From: Moniliella sp. 'wahieum'
Taxonomy: Eukaryota; Basidiomycota; Moniliellomycetes; Moniliellales; Moniliellaceae
Assembly (NCBI GenBank): GCA_003971905.1
Contig: RSEE01000010.1
Location: forward strand, 434,001 to 498,000
DNA: 64,000 bases
Direction of reading: 5' to 3'
Position 1 is the stretch's first letter; each line of letters opens with the position of its first letter. Made by a program: the position numbers and the translations under genes. Shown piece by piece: positions 23,279-34,384 of this stretch. The notes under the pieces were generated by a model that was not told where the DNA came from, searched no databases, and saw nothing but the letters and a program-made list of their open reading frames with translations.

Positions 23279-24890
23279 TTACGTCTCCTTGTGGCCCCAC
23301 TTGCACTGGAAGGGGTGACCCACAGTGCCGTCTGAGTAGCCTTGCTTGATGCTCTCGGCTGCAGCGTACATACCAGCACCCAGGATGACAAAACCCATCA
23401 GGATGATCAAGGCGTTGACGGTGCACAAGATAATGTTTTTCTTGCTTGCGTTCCACTTGCCCTCCTTGAGCAAGATAAAGTACATTACTGGAATCAGAAC
23501 AGAGTTAGTACGTGCATTAACGAGAGACGGAACCAGGCGGGACGTACGGGCTGGGAGGTAAAGAGAAGGCCGAGATCAGGAAACTTGAGATGACGGAGAG
23601 AAGAGATGAGAAGAATGGAATAGCTTCGGCCTACAAATGGACTCATTAGTATCAAAGCTGCGAAGAGAGGAGTTGGGTACGTACAATGACCCACGAGATG
23701 ACAGTGAGGATGGCACACAGTCCGACCCAAGCACCCATGCCGAGGGGAGTGTTCATGTAACGGTGAGGAGTGTTCTTAAAGACACGAACGTGAATGTAGC
23801 GAGCGGCCGTGGTGGTGTTGATCGAACCAGAAATGAAGATGACAGGAATAGCAACACCAAATGCAACACGCGAGACCGTGTGGCCGGCTGAAAGAAGGGC
23901 AGGGGATTGGACTTCATTGCCGACAAATACGTATACAATCGCACCCGTAAGAGTGTAGATCAAAATCTCGGCGATACCAAGGGCCCAAATCGACCTCATG
24001 TACTGCTTGGGCTTCCGCATCTCAGCTTGGAAACTAGGCTGGCAAACAGCAAACGAGAACGCAAAGACGATGTCGGTGACGGAATTGAAGGCTTCCGAGA
24101 AACTCGTGCCAGGAGGGGCGGTAGAATGCCAGTCGACGCCGTCGAGGCCACCTGGGCTGTTGTGCGCGCGAATGCCAGTAGCAATCATGGTGATCAAGAT
24201 AGCGGTAATGATACTAACGAAGTCGATGATCCCTAGCAGGGAAACCTTCTCGAAGGTGGTTGGAAGTGCGAGAACGAACTAGTAGACAAGTCCAGGGTTA
24301 GCGCGGGTCCAGTCGTGAATGACACCAACAGGAGCGTAACATACCAAGACCACCGCGGACACGACCGACCACACCAACTTGCAAGCGCGACCATCGGCAA
24401 TGGTCGACAACGCAATCGAACCCGTCAGGGCGTGAGAGCCCGTGATAAGGATAAGGAAGAGCACGAACGCACCCCCGACAATCTCACCGCCCCACTTGCC
24501 CCACATGAGGTAGCCAATGTCGGAGTAGTGCAAGACCTCGATGTCCCACTCCTTGTTGCATACTTGTCCCACAAGATAGGAGGTGTAGATGGTGATCAGG
24601 CCGATGGACACTGTGAGAATGACGCCAGCAGGCAACCCAACCTGAGCAAAGGCACCTGGTAGAGAAAGAGCACCCAATGCGATGGCAGTCACAATAAGTA
24701 GAAGGGCCATGCGGAACCAAGAAACAGTCTTGAGGTTGGTCTCCTCGCCATTGTAATCGCCTGACGAAACGACGCCGTTGTTGTAGTCCTCCGAAAGCTG
24801 CTTCTCATCCTTCAATGAATTGTAGGATGGGTCGTCACGAGTGGTGGATGGGTCATGCTCGATCGGAGCGCTGTAGACCGTGTCGGCCAT
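23279..24890 (-). CDS. AAAP-family amino-acid transporter
   Basis: Polytopic permease of the Aa_trans (AAAP) family, probably importing neutral amino acids. The cytosolic N-terminus MADTVYSAPIEHDPS ends in NLKTVSWFRMALLLIVTAIA, then LGALSLPGAFAQVGLPAG, and a series of hydrophobic helices (IVGGAFVLFLILITGSHAL, FSFAVCQPSFQAEMRKPKQY, AIPVIFISGSINTTTAARY). Introns on the minus strand are 24344-24279 (66 nt, branch GCTAAC, joining SAVVL to FVLALP) and 23684-23631 (54 nt, joining VISWVI to AEAIPFF). A third intron lies at about 23547-23490 before MYFILLKEGKWNA. The end is FQCKWGHKET. The frame is intact across exons except for an uncertain third splice junction. The long 5' region to 25100 is the likely promoter. 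Confidence 0.92.
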
Positions 24891-25439
24891 GTTGTGTGCG
24901 GAGGAAGAAAGGGGGACGGAAAACGGGTGGCGGTTGAAAATGAAGGTGCGTTATATCTAGCCCAGGCGATGGGGAGGGGGCGAGACGGGGAAAGTAAAAG
25001 GGGGCTGTGGTCGGGTCCGCTGGCTTGAGGCAGTCGAAAGCAGGCCATGCCAGGGCAGAACAGGAAGACTGGCTGGGTGCGGACAAATGTCCGCTAGCCT
25101 GGGCGCCCAATCTAGGCGTGGGTATACTGGCCCCGTGCTAGCGGGAATTTCCGCGGCTCACCGGGACAACCGGACACTCGCAAAATGCGATAGTGCAACA
25201 CTGGCGCCAAGCGCGACAACTGGTTTTTTAGAACCCGCATTTTTCCTTCGCGGCTTAGTGGGGCACTAGGTAGCACTACGCCCGAGATAGTCAGGAACCT
25301 GCGGGACAAGTCACATTCGTAGCCTATCATCGAATATCGTTGTGCCTCTTCTTCTGCCAGCCCCGCCAAGGGCAGTGCATCTCACTGCGGTTTCAGTGGC
25401 CCCGAGGGGGAAGTAGTGACATGTGATTGATGATCCATG

Positions 25440-25460
25440 ATGCATGATGCATGATGCATG
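25440..25460. repeat. heptad micro-array, TGA-TGCA
   Basis: Three ATGCAT hexamers each followed by G. Confidence 0.9.
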
Positions 25461-25579
25461 ATGTGCATGCATGGCGCAAGGATGTCACCCGTCACGCGCA
25501 TCACACATTATATATGCCGGCGGCACCCCTCCACTAGTTCATTAGTCACCGGTCCTTAATCGGCAATCACCGGACCGTC

Positions 25580-25593
25580 ATCGATCATCGATC
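25580..25593. repeat. heptad micro-array, TCA-TCGA
   Basis: Two ATCGAT hexamers each followed by C, flanked on both sides by TCACCGG words. Confidence 0.8.
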
Positions 25594-25748
25594 ACCGGCC
25601 ACTGGTTACACTCGGTGTCAGTATCAGTATTTGGCGTGGGTTCTGGGCGTTGCCGCGGCTGTCGTCTGGTGCTTGCCGGTGCTTGCGGCGCACCGCAGAG
25701 CACTTTTCGACCAGGGCCAAGCGATTGTGCGCTAGTGCTGTCCCCATC

Positions 25749-25781
25749 ATGCATCATGCATCATGCATCATCGATCATCGA
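25749..25781. repeat. mixed heptad micro-array, TCA with TGCA then TCGA
   Basis: Three units with core TGCA switch to core TCGA without loss of the 7-bp register, and TCA is constant throughout. Confidence 0.9.
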
Positions 25782-26714
25782 CAGTCGAGCTTAGGACCGA
25801 AGTCTCCAACCGGCCTAAGACCTAAGGCCTTCCTAAGGCCTAAGCGCCTAACCGGCCTAATCCTCGGTTCCTGCGTACCTAGTGCGGCGTCTAAGAAAGG
25901 TATGTGGTGTTGATGCATGGTACATGAAATTTGAAAGATCTAAGGCCATATAGATCACCAATCGACGATCAATCAATGTAGGTAAAGAAAAGATCGTATG
26001 TCGCGCGACCGGCGACCCGAATCCCCTGCGCCCCCTCCAGCCCTTGGCGCACTCGACAGGGAAGATGCACGATAGTCAGTGTCTAAGTGCCGCGTTAGAT
26101 TGCTGCAAGTCAGTCTTACACCTTTAGGCAGCTCTGGACGCCGTCTTCGCATCGCTCCGGCTGTCAGTGTTCAGCCCAGCAAGAACGATGCGCCTCGGCA
26201 GCGCTCCTGAGCGGACCAGCCTAAGGCGTAAAGCCGCTTAGCCTGCGCCACATTGTAGTGTGAGTCTGGAGTGCGCTGAGTGGGTAAAATACTGATGACT
26301 TCCATCGAGGCTCTAATACTGAGGCTCAGGCCTCAGGCGCTAAGGGCTCAGAGGCTCAGAGCTCAGACTGAGCTTCAAGGTCTCTCCTCGGGGCTAAGCG
26401 CTAAAGGCCGGAGGGTCTGAGGTACGGAAGAAGTATTAGTGGGGTGGGTGGGAAGGCTTGGGTGCTTGGGCCTGCTTGCACCTCCTGTTAGGCACAAGCG
26501 CGAGTCTTCAAGCTTCCAGCTTTAAGTCACTATAGTGAAATCGCTAGTCACTAGTGGTTATAGTGACTATTATAGTGACAGTCACTTGTGTCCATTCTCA
26601 AGCTCTCATATTCTCAAGCTCAAGCTCCAAGGCCCGTGACGAGTGCGCATGAGGCCTGAGCCTGAGCTGAGGCCCTGAGGCCCTGAGGGCCTTGCCAGGC
26701 CTTGCCTAGAGAAG

Positions 26715-26755
26715 TTACTAGTTACTAGTTATCGAGTTATCGAAGTTATCGATTA
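26715..26755. repeat. mixed micro-array, constant TTA with varied cores
   Basis: Six TTA triplets are separated in order by CTAG, CTAG, TCGAG, TCGAAG and TCGA. The core changes in sequence and in length while TTA is invariant. Confidence 0.9.
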
Positions 26756-26933
26756 TCCGATGTGAGCTGTTGAGCGCATGTGACATGTGGCATGTGAGCG
26801 CGTGCGCGTGAGGGGGGAGCACTGGGGGCTACTATACTACTACTACAGTTGGGGTCGTGGCGCTACTCGTTGAATCATGCACATGCATCAGGTGGGCAGA
26901 AGCCGTCTGTCCATGGCCTATCTATAGAGCATC

Positions 26934-26952
26934 ATGCATCATGCATCATGCA
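26934..26952. repeat. heptad micro-array, TCA-TGCA
   Basis: Two ATGCAT hexamers followed by C, and a third altered at its last base. Confidence 0.85.
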
Positions 26953-27192
26953 GCACGCGCCACGCACCATGCATCATGCGTTTTGCATTATGTATCACCG
27001 TATCACCTCTGCCCCTGTACCGGACTTTGTCTCTTCTATCTCTCGGCTGAAAGATTGCCTTTATATTTCCGTGTCTCAGTCGGGCGGAAGTTGCTAAAAG
27101 AGAACGCTGCTTGCCCCGGACTTCAGTAGCTTCAGTCAGATTTCTTCCGGCAGGAACAGCAGCACTACGACAGCTATGCACGCTGAAAGTTA

Positions 27193-27217
27193 AACGTTAA
27201 ACGTTAAACGTTAAACG
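27193..27217. repeat. heptad micro-array, TAA-ACGT
   Basis: Three AACGTT hexamers with spacer A and a fourth imperfect copy. Confidence 0.9.
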
Positions 27218-27774
27218 GTAAAAAGGACTACTGTCCTGCATGTCACATGTCAATGTCGTGCATGTCGCTATCGAATATGAACTGGTGACTAGCGTGACGA
27301 GTGACTAGGCTAGTGCCACAAGCCATGTTTAGCGTTGCAGGAGCCTACCCAGTGCCTACTCTGCCATTCCTTTTTCCCGTCCCCGACCTTCCGGGTCTTT
27401 TCTAGCTTTCAGCTTTAGAGTGAAGCCGAGGCCAGTCCTGGCTTGTATCCGGAGGCCGCAATGCGAACTCAACGATTGGCGCTTGGCGACCATCGACCAC
27501 CGATGAGCGCGATGAGCATCTATCATCAATCATTTTTCCCCCTTGCTTTGGTTTTGAAAATCGCATTACGTATTCCTATGGCCTAACCGATAATCCTCAA
27601 CTTACATGGTAGCCAACTCGCTTCGTACGTTCTTGACGTCCAATGTTTTCAACACACGATATGCATTGCGGAATAACACTGAGACAGAGTACACTGGGTT
27701 TCTCATTTCTACCACCTCTTTCGTAACGTGCAGCCTGTAACATGCGACTCGACTCCCGATGGGCTGTTCTTCGA

Positions 27775-27789
27775 TAATCGATAATCGAT
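27775..27789. repeat. heptad micro-array, TAA-TCGA
   Basis: Two ATCGAT hexamers with spacer A, preceded by an imperfect unit. Confidence 0.75.
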
Positions 27790-28154
27790 CGGTCGTCATC
27801 GATCCATCTATCATCATGAATCGATCATATGTAGATAGACCGTGCATCACATATGCATAATGCCATGAATGGATGAATCCTTCTTGGTCGGGCATAGATA
27901 TCTTGGTGGTTGCCCTATACCTGCCACTACCAACAGGCCTTTCTAATACCCCCACAATTGTGACTGTTTTCTTATCGCGTTTTTAATCAAACTCCCCACC
28001 GACAGCATGTGAGCTTATGCGCTTATATCCCTATCGCCTATCTCTATGTCATGCGCAAAAAGGATCGGCCCTGCACTTTTACATCAGCATGCCCCGTGCC
28101 ACGTCCGCAGCCACCCACCAGCGCGTATCGGTGATATTATTTCGTCTTTCCAGC

Positions 28155-28320
28155 GTGGAACGGTGGCCGGTGGAACGGTGGCCGGTGGAACGGTGGCCGG
28201 TGGAACGGTGGCCGGTGGAACGGTGGCTACGGTGGCGAAAGGGGAACGGTGGCTAAGGTGGCAATGGTGGGGGGGAACGGTGGCTAAGGTGGCGAAGGGG
28301 GAACGGTGGCTACGGTGGCG
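28155..28320. repeat. 15-bp GTGG-rich minisatellite
   Basis: Four perfect copies of GTGGAACGGTGGCCG (28155-28214) are followed by a partial copy and about 90 bp of degenerate GGTGGC/GGAAC variants. Confidence 0.9.
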
Positions 28321-28331
28321 ACGCAGCACCA

Positions 28332-28372
28332 AGCTGGGGCGAAGCCCCAGCTGACCGGGCCGTAGGCCCGGT
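28332..28372. repeat. double GC hairpin
   Basis: Two perfect stem-loops lie almost back to back: AGCTGGGGC-GAA-GCCCCAGCT (28332-28352) and ACCGGGCC-GTA-GGCCCGGT (28354-28372). The second recurs at 20658-20676. Confidence 0.85.
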
Positions 28373-28417
28373 GGTCTCCTCGTATACTAGACTGTGGGCT
28401 CTGTGAACTGTGGTGTG

Positions 28418-28434
28418 ATTAATGATTAATGATT
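28418..28434. repeat. heptad micro-array, TGA-TTAA
   Basis: Two ATTAAT hexamers each followed by G, plus the first half of a third. Confidence 0.75.
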
Positions 28435-28802
28435 GGCCGCATTATGCATGACGCACGGTGAACTCATTGAGCACAGTCTCGGAGAGTTGAAGACATGCTA
28501 TTCTCTCCGCATATGGTAGGAAGGGTTGGGTTATTAATAATGCCGTATAGAAACGGGAGGGTACCCGTCGGGTGTATGAGAACTTCGTGTCAAAAAGTGA
28601 ACACCTTGCCGTGAACGTTGATGAACGCGTTGAACAACTGTAAGCTTATAAAGCTTTTTCCTGTTTTGGGCCACCGCGGGTCGCTAGTGTGTTTTGGCCA
28701 ACGTCTCCCTTATTCAGTCCCTCTCTTCAAGGCTTCAGGCCTGAGCCTCAGGCCCTCAATAAGCCTATAGGAGTTCAACCGTTGCCTTTTCTCACTACTT
28801 GA

Positions 28803-28956
28803 TGAGACTTTTGGAGTCCGGATGGTCCTCGAGGGTGATGCAATCGCACTGATGGTGGTGGTGGTGGCCCAAGCCATCCAGCAACGCCTACAGAGGAACT
28901 TCAAGCAGCGAGTCGCCACCAGGGGCTAAGCTGCGGAACAATAAGGGAAAACAGGA
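28803..28956 (+). repeat. left arm of ~155-bp inverted repeat
   Basis: Matches the reverse complement of 29045-29197. Shared blocks include GGATGGTCCTCGAGGGT / TGATGGTCCTCGAGGGT, GAGGAAC, AGTCGCCACC and GGCTAAGCTGCGGAACA / GGCTAGGCTGCGGAACA. The arms are clearly diverged from one another. Confidence 0.8.
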
Positions 28957-29044
28957 GAGATAAAACAACGGAGAACTCCTAGGCCTGAGGAGAAACTGAA
29001 GGGACATTGATGAAAGCACGAGCCACCCAATGGTTCAGCACTAG

Positions 29045-29197
29045 TACTGTTTTCTTTGTTCCGCAGCCTAGCCCCCGGTGGCGACTGTGGCTGCTTTTGA
29101 GATGTTCCTCGCGAGGCGGTGGTGGTTGGCGTAGACCACTGCTTCCACTACCACTAATGCAAATTGTGTGACCCTCGAGGACCATCAGGACTCCAGA
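29045..29197 (-). repeat. right arm of ~155-bp inverted repeat
   Basis: Reverse-complement partner of 28803-28956, separated from it by about 88 bp. In one frame both arms translate to a shared G-V-x-M-V-L-E-G word, suggesting the ancestral unit may have been coding, but no family is recognised. Confidence 0.75.
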
Positions 29198-30036
29198 TCT
29201 CATATCACCTTCAAGCTTCAACTGTCAACAAATCTCAGTATACATTACTCACCGTACTAAACATACTCAGTATATACTCACGACTTTACCGTTGCCGAAG
29301 CATCAAGTGTTACGTTTACCGTGACTAAGGTGACTATAGCTCAACTCCTGGCTTTCAGTGGTGGTAGACCTCACAGTACTCAGTGGGCAGAAAGAACCTC
29401 CGGGGACCGGTGCCCTCTCTAAACCGTTTGCGAGAGGACCACGCAGAACAGATCTCACGTGTGCCATGCCAGAGGTGCCACCCAGGGTGCACGGTCCAGC
29501 CTCGGTCAACGTTCAACAGGCTCGTCCATCGCTATTCCAACACATCCATACGGTTCAAAACGTTCTCATTGTGAAATGTATCGAGGCATAACGGCGAAGG
29601 AGTTGAATGTTGATTGGCAGTGACTTGGGAGGACTACACCTCTAAACTAATAGCGGAAGGTGCTAATATAAGACAGGATGAGAGATCATGTCGATCATGG
29701 GACTCGGAGTTGAAGGTGCGTTGGAGCTAATAGAGTTGGGTTTGTTGGGCCTGGGTGCAGCAGCATCTATTATTAGTCGATAGAACCTGGGCCATGGGCC
29801 CGTGACGATACAGTGAGCACATAGCGGATCATTCAACAGAAGCGATGTTGTGGTTCCGGACGAAGATGAAAAACGTCCCATGCATAGTTGTATTCGCATG
29901 ACCTGCATGACTGATGTTAATCACATCGCCATATATTATTGCTATTGCACCACACTCTAATATAACGGCTTGAAGTGCGGCTTGGGTTGGGCACTTCACA
30001 ATCGTCTACTCTCGCACACCATCCTACCGAGCTTTG

Positions 30037-31765
30037 TTAATCGACACCCACCGCCCATACCTCGAGGGCGATGCACTCGAATTTTTCCCCCTTGCGCTCA
30101 CTTCCAGCGCTGGTAGGGAACGCGGTCGTGTTGGCCAAGAGGTCGTTGTCGAACGTGACCGACACCTCCGACACACCATTTTCCAGCTCATCGTCCAACC
30201 ACAGACCATACCGTCCATCTGGGCCTCCACCAAAGGCTAAACTCGATCCTTGAGCCAGGCAGGCGTACATGTTTCGTCCAGACCATGGGAACAGTTTAAG
30301 CATGCGCCCCGCCTCGAACACCCCCTCGGCACTTCCCCGTCCAGGTACCTTCACTGTCTTCCACAGGAACGCTTGGCCCGAGCCAAAGTAGTGGGGCTGG
30401 GGATTGATGGGCTCGTTGAGGAAGGCGCCGAAGACGTTGCCCTCGGCATCTTGAACGGCAAGAACCAGACCGGCATCGTGCATGGCCAGGCCAGATAGGG
30501 AAGCATTATGGGACGCCCGGACAGAAGCTTGGGATGTTTCCGGCCGTGGAGAAGTTTCGGAAAGCCCGCCCGTGCCATCGTCTGCAGCCAAGGCAAATGC
30601 AGCGGCAGAGGAAGCACCACGTAACCAACCTTCGCGAGCAGCGGTACGCGAAGCCGAGGACTGACTCATCAACCGTCCTACACGATCATATAAGGTTTGC
30701 AAGCTGACCCCATGCTGGTCCGTCGAATAGACCAAGCCCCACCCGCGGCCGAGTTGTAGGCGCGCAGGAAGTACGCCCTGGAGTTGGCCGGCCAATCCAG
30801 GTCGGACCACTTCACGCGTATCGGCATACTTCCTCGCAGCGTGACCATCTGAGCGCGGCGATGTGCAAAACGTGATTCAGCGGCGGCTTGGGGGGAGTTG
30901 CCTGTCAAGACACGGACGCGCTCGAGAGGATCAACAGCAGTGGAGGTACGCGAGGCGAGAGAGGAAATTGAAGAAGTGGCTTGTACATTGTGTGAAGGTA
31001 ACGTATTAGGTGTGGAGGGTAAAGTGCTGTCAGGGTCGGGGGCGTGGTGGGATGGCAGGGTCCATTCTGCTCGGTTCCAATCTCGGTTGTCAAAGCGGTC
31101 TTGAGCCATACTGAAACCGGGCGCTCCGGAAAGGACGGGCCCCTTTGTGGGTGCAGTAGTGGGTGAAGTCGTTGGCGGAATCGTGGTGTGTGCAAGCTGC
31201 CGCGAGGGGCGTGGATAGGGGGAAGGCGAGGGCTGTTTGGAAGGTGGCGGTGGGAGAGTTTGTTGGTACGCTTGGAACTCGGGGTCGTCAGCGGCCATGT
31301 CAAATAGACCCTTGGAAGATGGGGGCGAGGAATATAGCTCCAAGCCTCGTCTGCCGCTCCACGGGCTCGTCCCCCGATTTGGCGCAAGTTCATGTTGCCG
31401 AAGGTGCGCCAAAGAGTGTCGGACCAACCCGAATGAGACGCGGGCGGATCACCCAAGGAGGGAGTGGAGCCGCGGGCGAATGGAGATGCGGGAGGATTGG
31501 GCAAATGCGCTTCGTGATCGTCGGGATGGACGGCACGGTGATGGGCGACGGTGTGAGAGGAATGGCATTCTGGGACGGGTGGTTTGCCCGGTGCGTCGGT
31601 CAGCGGCCCAAGTGGGATGGACGGGGTGGGCCGGGCAGGGTGAACAGCGTCCGAGCCGGCGTGGGCTGGATCGGCGCGGGAAGGGGCCGGGGTGGAAGCA
31701 GGCGCAGCAGCCAACACTCCAGAGGACGTGTGGGATGCCGTGCGAGTGTGCGGGGGAGCAGTCAT
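30037..31765 (-). CDS. OXR1: TLDc-domain oxidation-resistance protein OXR1
   Basis: TLDc proteins protect against oxidative damage and in yeast modulate V-ATPase. The start at 31765 gives MTAPPHTRTASHTSSG; an upstream in-frame ATG at 31828 is also possible. The N-terminal ~300 residues are Pro/Ser-rich, with GWSDTLWRTFGNMNLRQIGG in the middle. The TLDc domain contains LPARLQLGRGWGLVYSTDQH, GVSLQTLYDRV, DAEGNVFGAFLNEP, YFGSGQAFLWK, FPWSGRNMYACLAQGSSLAF, GGGPDGRYGLWLDDEL and the closing FECIALEVWAVG. Two frame changes, near 30790 (just before LPARLQ) and near 31330, interrupt it. A Ser/Thr-rich insert (about 30485-30665) splits the domain, as in other fungal Oxr1. It is divergently arranged with GDI1. 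Confidence 0.92.
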
Positions 31766-32101
31766 CGCAGAGCAAAGGGGACACGCTCCAGGGGGTGGTG
31801 CTTGGTACTGGGTGCTTGGCACTGGCACTTTTACATTTTGCGCCGCCCCCTATACTGCACGTGTGGCACAGTGCCACAGCCACCCTGCCAGCACGCAGCG
31901 CCCCGCGCACGTGACCACGTACGTCATCCGCACTGGGCTGGCCACGGGGGCAGTCTGGCGTGGCGCTTCGGCCACCGGGGATGGGGGATGCTCCCGCGCG
32001 CCGGGAGCGCTGGCGGGCGCTGGCTGGGTGCTGCTCGGAGCCAGAGCCGAGCTGGGGTTGGCTTCGTTCCACCACCCCTCCTTTGACACGATCCACCCAC
32101 C
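31766..32101. promoter_or_regulatory. shared divergent promoter region OXR1/GDI1
   Basis: About 335 bp separate two head-to-head starts (about 270 bp if OXR1 starts at 31828). The sequence is GC-rich without an obvious TATA box. Confidence 0.5.
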
Positions 32102-33591
32102 ATGGATGAGCACTACGGTACGCACTCTGCCCCCTCTCCCTCCGCTCCCTGTCTTCCTAACACCCGCCCCAGACGCCATTATCCTCGGCACCGGCGTGAC
32201 CGAATGCGTGCTGTCGGCCCTGCTTTCGGTCGAGGGCAAGAAGGTGCTCCACATGGACCGCAACGAGTACTACGGTGGCGACATGGCATCTCTCACTCTG
32301 TCCCAGCTCTTTACCAAGTTCCGTCCCGATGCTGCTGTGCCCACCGATCTGGGCCGCGACCGCGACTGGGCCATCGACCTGGTGCCCAAGTTCACCATGA
32401 GCAACGGCGAGCTGACCAACATGCTTGTCCACACCGACGTCACCCGCTACCTCGAGTTCAAGCAAATCTCCGCGTCGTATGTGTACCGCGATGGCCGTAT
32501 TGCCAAGGTGCCAGCCACCGAGATGGAGGCCGTCAAGTCGCCGCTTATGGGCCTATTTGAAAAGCGTCGTGCTCGTAACTTTTTCCTTTTCATCCAGAAC
32601 TGGCGCGATGATGACCCTGCCACCCACCAAGGTACGTGCCCCTTCCCCCCCCCCCCTCCCCTCACGTACTCAATGGCCTGAATCCTGACGCTTATATTTT
32701 ACTCCAATAGGCATTGATCTTGACAGCGACTCGATGGACCAAGTGTACACCAAGTTTGGTCTGGAGAAGGGCACCAAGGACTTTATTGGCCACGCCATGG
32801 CGCTGCACTTGGATGATTCGTACATTAAGCGCCCGGCGCGTGAAACGTACGAGCGCATCATCCTTTATACGACCTCCGTGGCCAGGTATGGCAAGTCGCC
32901 TTACATTTACCCCCTCTACGGTTTGGGAGAGCTGCCGCAAGGCTTTGCTCGCCTGTCGGCCATCTATGGTGGTACCTACATGTTGGCCAAGCCTATTGAG
33001 GAGGTGGTGCTGAACGATGAGGGTAAGTTCAAGGGTGTCACGAGCGAGGGCGAGACGGTCACGGCGGATTTGGTGATTGGCGACCCATCCTACTTCCGTG
33101 GCAAGATTGGTGGCAAGGAGAAGGTGCAGACGACGGGCCATGTGGTGCGGGCGATCTGCTTGCTCAAGGCGCCGATTCCCAACACTGGCAATGCCGACTC
33201 GCTCCAACTCATCATCCCCCAGGCGCAGTTGGGCCGCAAGCACGACATTTATGTGACACTGGTGGGCAAGAACCACAACGTGGCACCTGAAGGGCTGTAC
33301 ATTGCCTCGGTCACCACCATTGTCGAGACAGACCGTCCGGAGCTGGAGCTCAAGCCAGGGCTCGACCTGCTCGGCCCCATCTTGGACAAATTTGTTTCGA
33401 TTGCACCGCAAGAGGAACCACTGGAGTCGGGGTCGGACGACAACATCTTCATCACTCGCTCGTACGACGCCACGTCCCACTTTGAGACGGTTGCCGAGGA
33501 CATCCGCGACGTGTGGCGGCGCGCTACCAACGGCAAGCCGTTGGTGCTCAAGCGGCCTGAGCACAGCGAGGGTGCCCAGGTGCAGAGCTAA
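32102..33591 (+). CDS. GDI1: Rab GDP-dissociation inhibitor
   Basis: Extracts and recycles GDP-bound prenylated Rab GTPases from membranes. Three exons, 32102-32117, 32173-32631 and 32711-33591, join in phase over introns of 55 and 79 nt. The N-terminus MDEHYDAIILGTGVTECVLS carries the GxGxxxC dinucleotide-binding-like motif. The Rab-binding platform has VEGKKVLHMDRNEYYGGDMA, and domain II follows (RYLEFKQISASYVYRDG, AIYGGTYMLAKPIEEV). The total of about 450 residues matches the family. The frame is intact throughout, one of the few genes here without an indel. It ends EGAQVQS without the prenylation-type cysteines of Rab escort proteins, supporting GDI over REP. Confidence 0.98.
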
Positions 33592-34384
33592 TCTAGCCCC
33601 CTTTTGTGTCTTTTGTGGTTGTGTTGCGGATTTTGCGCTCCCCGTGGTTTTTTTGCCTCCTTTTCTATGCCAACATGTTCCGACCTGATTTGTGAAAATG
33701 GCCAGCATGGGACTAACACAGGGTAATCTAGTCACGTTCCTGGAGCGATGCAGATTCCAGATGCCAGTGTTGTAGATTGGGACGGGCCCCTGTGAGGCTA
33801 TGGACATTGTTGAATTTGATACAAGCTGTACTGGGAATACGGGGCTTTTTATCTCCTCACAGCACAAATTGTTGTCTGCTTGTGGGTGGGTGGCCCCTGC
33901 TATATCGCAAAGCTCAAAGAACGCTTATGTGGCTTGTATTGAGCCAAGACCTGCACTGCGCGTCGCACAATATCAGACTAGCGCAGCGGCAGTGTGACGT
34001 TTGGTACCTGCTTATACCGCTTGCTTTCTTCGATCCTGCCCGTTGGCTGAGCGTGGACAAACGGCTTTGCTGGCGTTGCTTGTCGTATTGCCCCCCCCCC
34101 AACTTGCTGTCTCCCCCAAGCCGAAAGAGCCTTGAGCATAAGCGCCCCTGTGTCCCCTGAGAAAGCGGCCTTCGAGCCTAGTCTTTTGCGCTTCGCCCCG
34201 AGTAAGGAGGAAGGGACTGAAGCCTTCACTGGCACCTTAGCCAAACGTGCTCTGGTTCAGCTCCGTTACTTACTCCGTTACACAAATGAAGATTCCTCCT
34301 CTGTCTGCCTCCTTTAATCTTTGCTATGAGTGCAGGGCGCTGTACAAACCGAGGTGCCAGAACCGATTCATTCTTCTCAACACA
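33592..34384. other. convergent intergenic region
   Basis: 3' flanks of GDI1 (+) and the AP endonuclease (-). No gene recognised; it contains a run of about ten C near 34091. Confidence 0.5.

Larger units (their letters stand above)
24891..30036. other. 5.1-kb repeat-rich intergenic region
   Basis: No gene recognised. From 25430 it is a patchwork of heptad arrays, GGCCTCAG-type palindromes, a 15-bp minisatellite, GC hairpins and a ~155-bp inverted repeat. Open frames in it are short and low in complexity. Confidence 0.6.

Noticed and set aside
24279-24344. In-frame stop inside the amino-acid permease as a pseudogene mark
   Set aside because: The segment from GTATGT to CTACTAG, with a GCTAAC branch site, is a 66-nt intron that joins two transporter helices in phase.
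31163-32086. 307-codon plus-strand ORF antisense to OXR1
   Set aside because: It is the shadow of the Pro/Ser-rich OXR1 N-terminus and spacer in GC-rich sequence; its translation (Arg/Gly/Trp-rich) resembles nothing.
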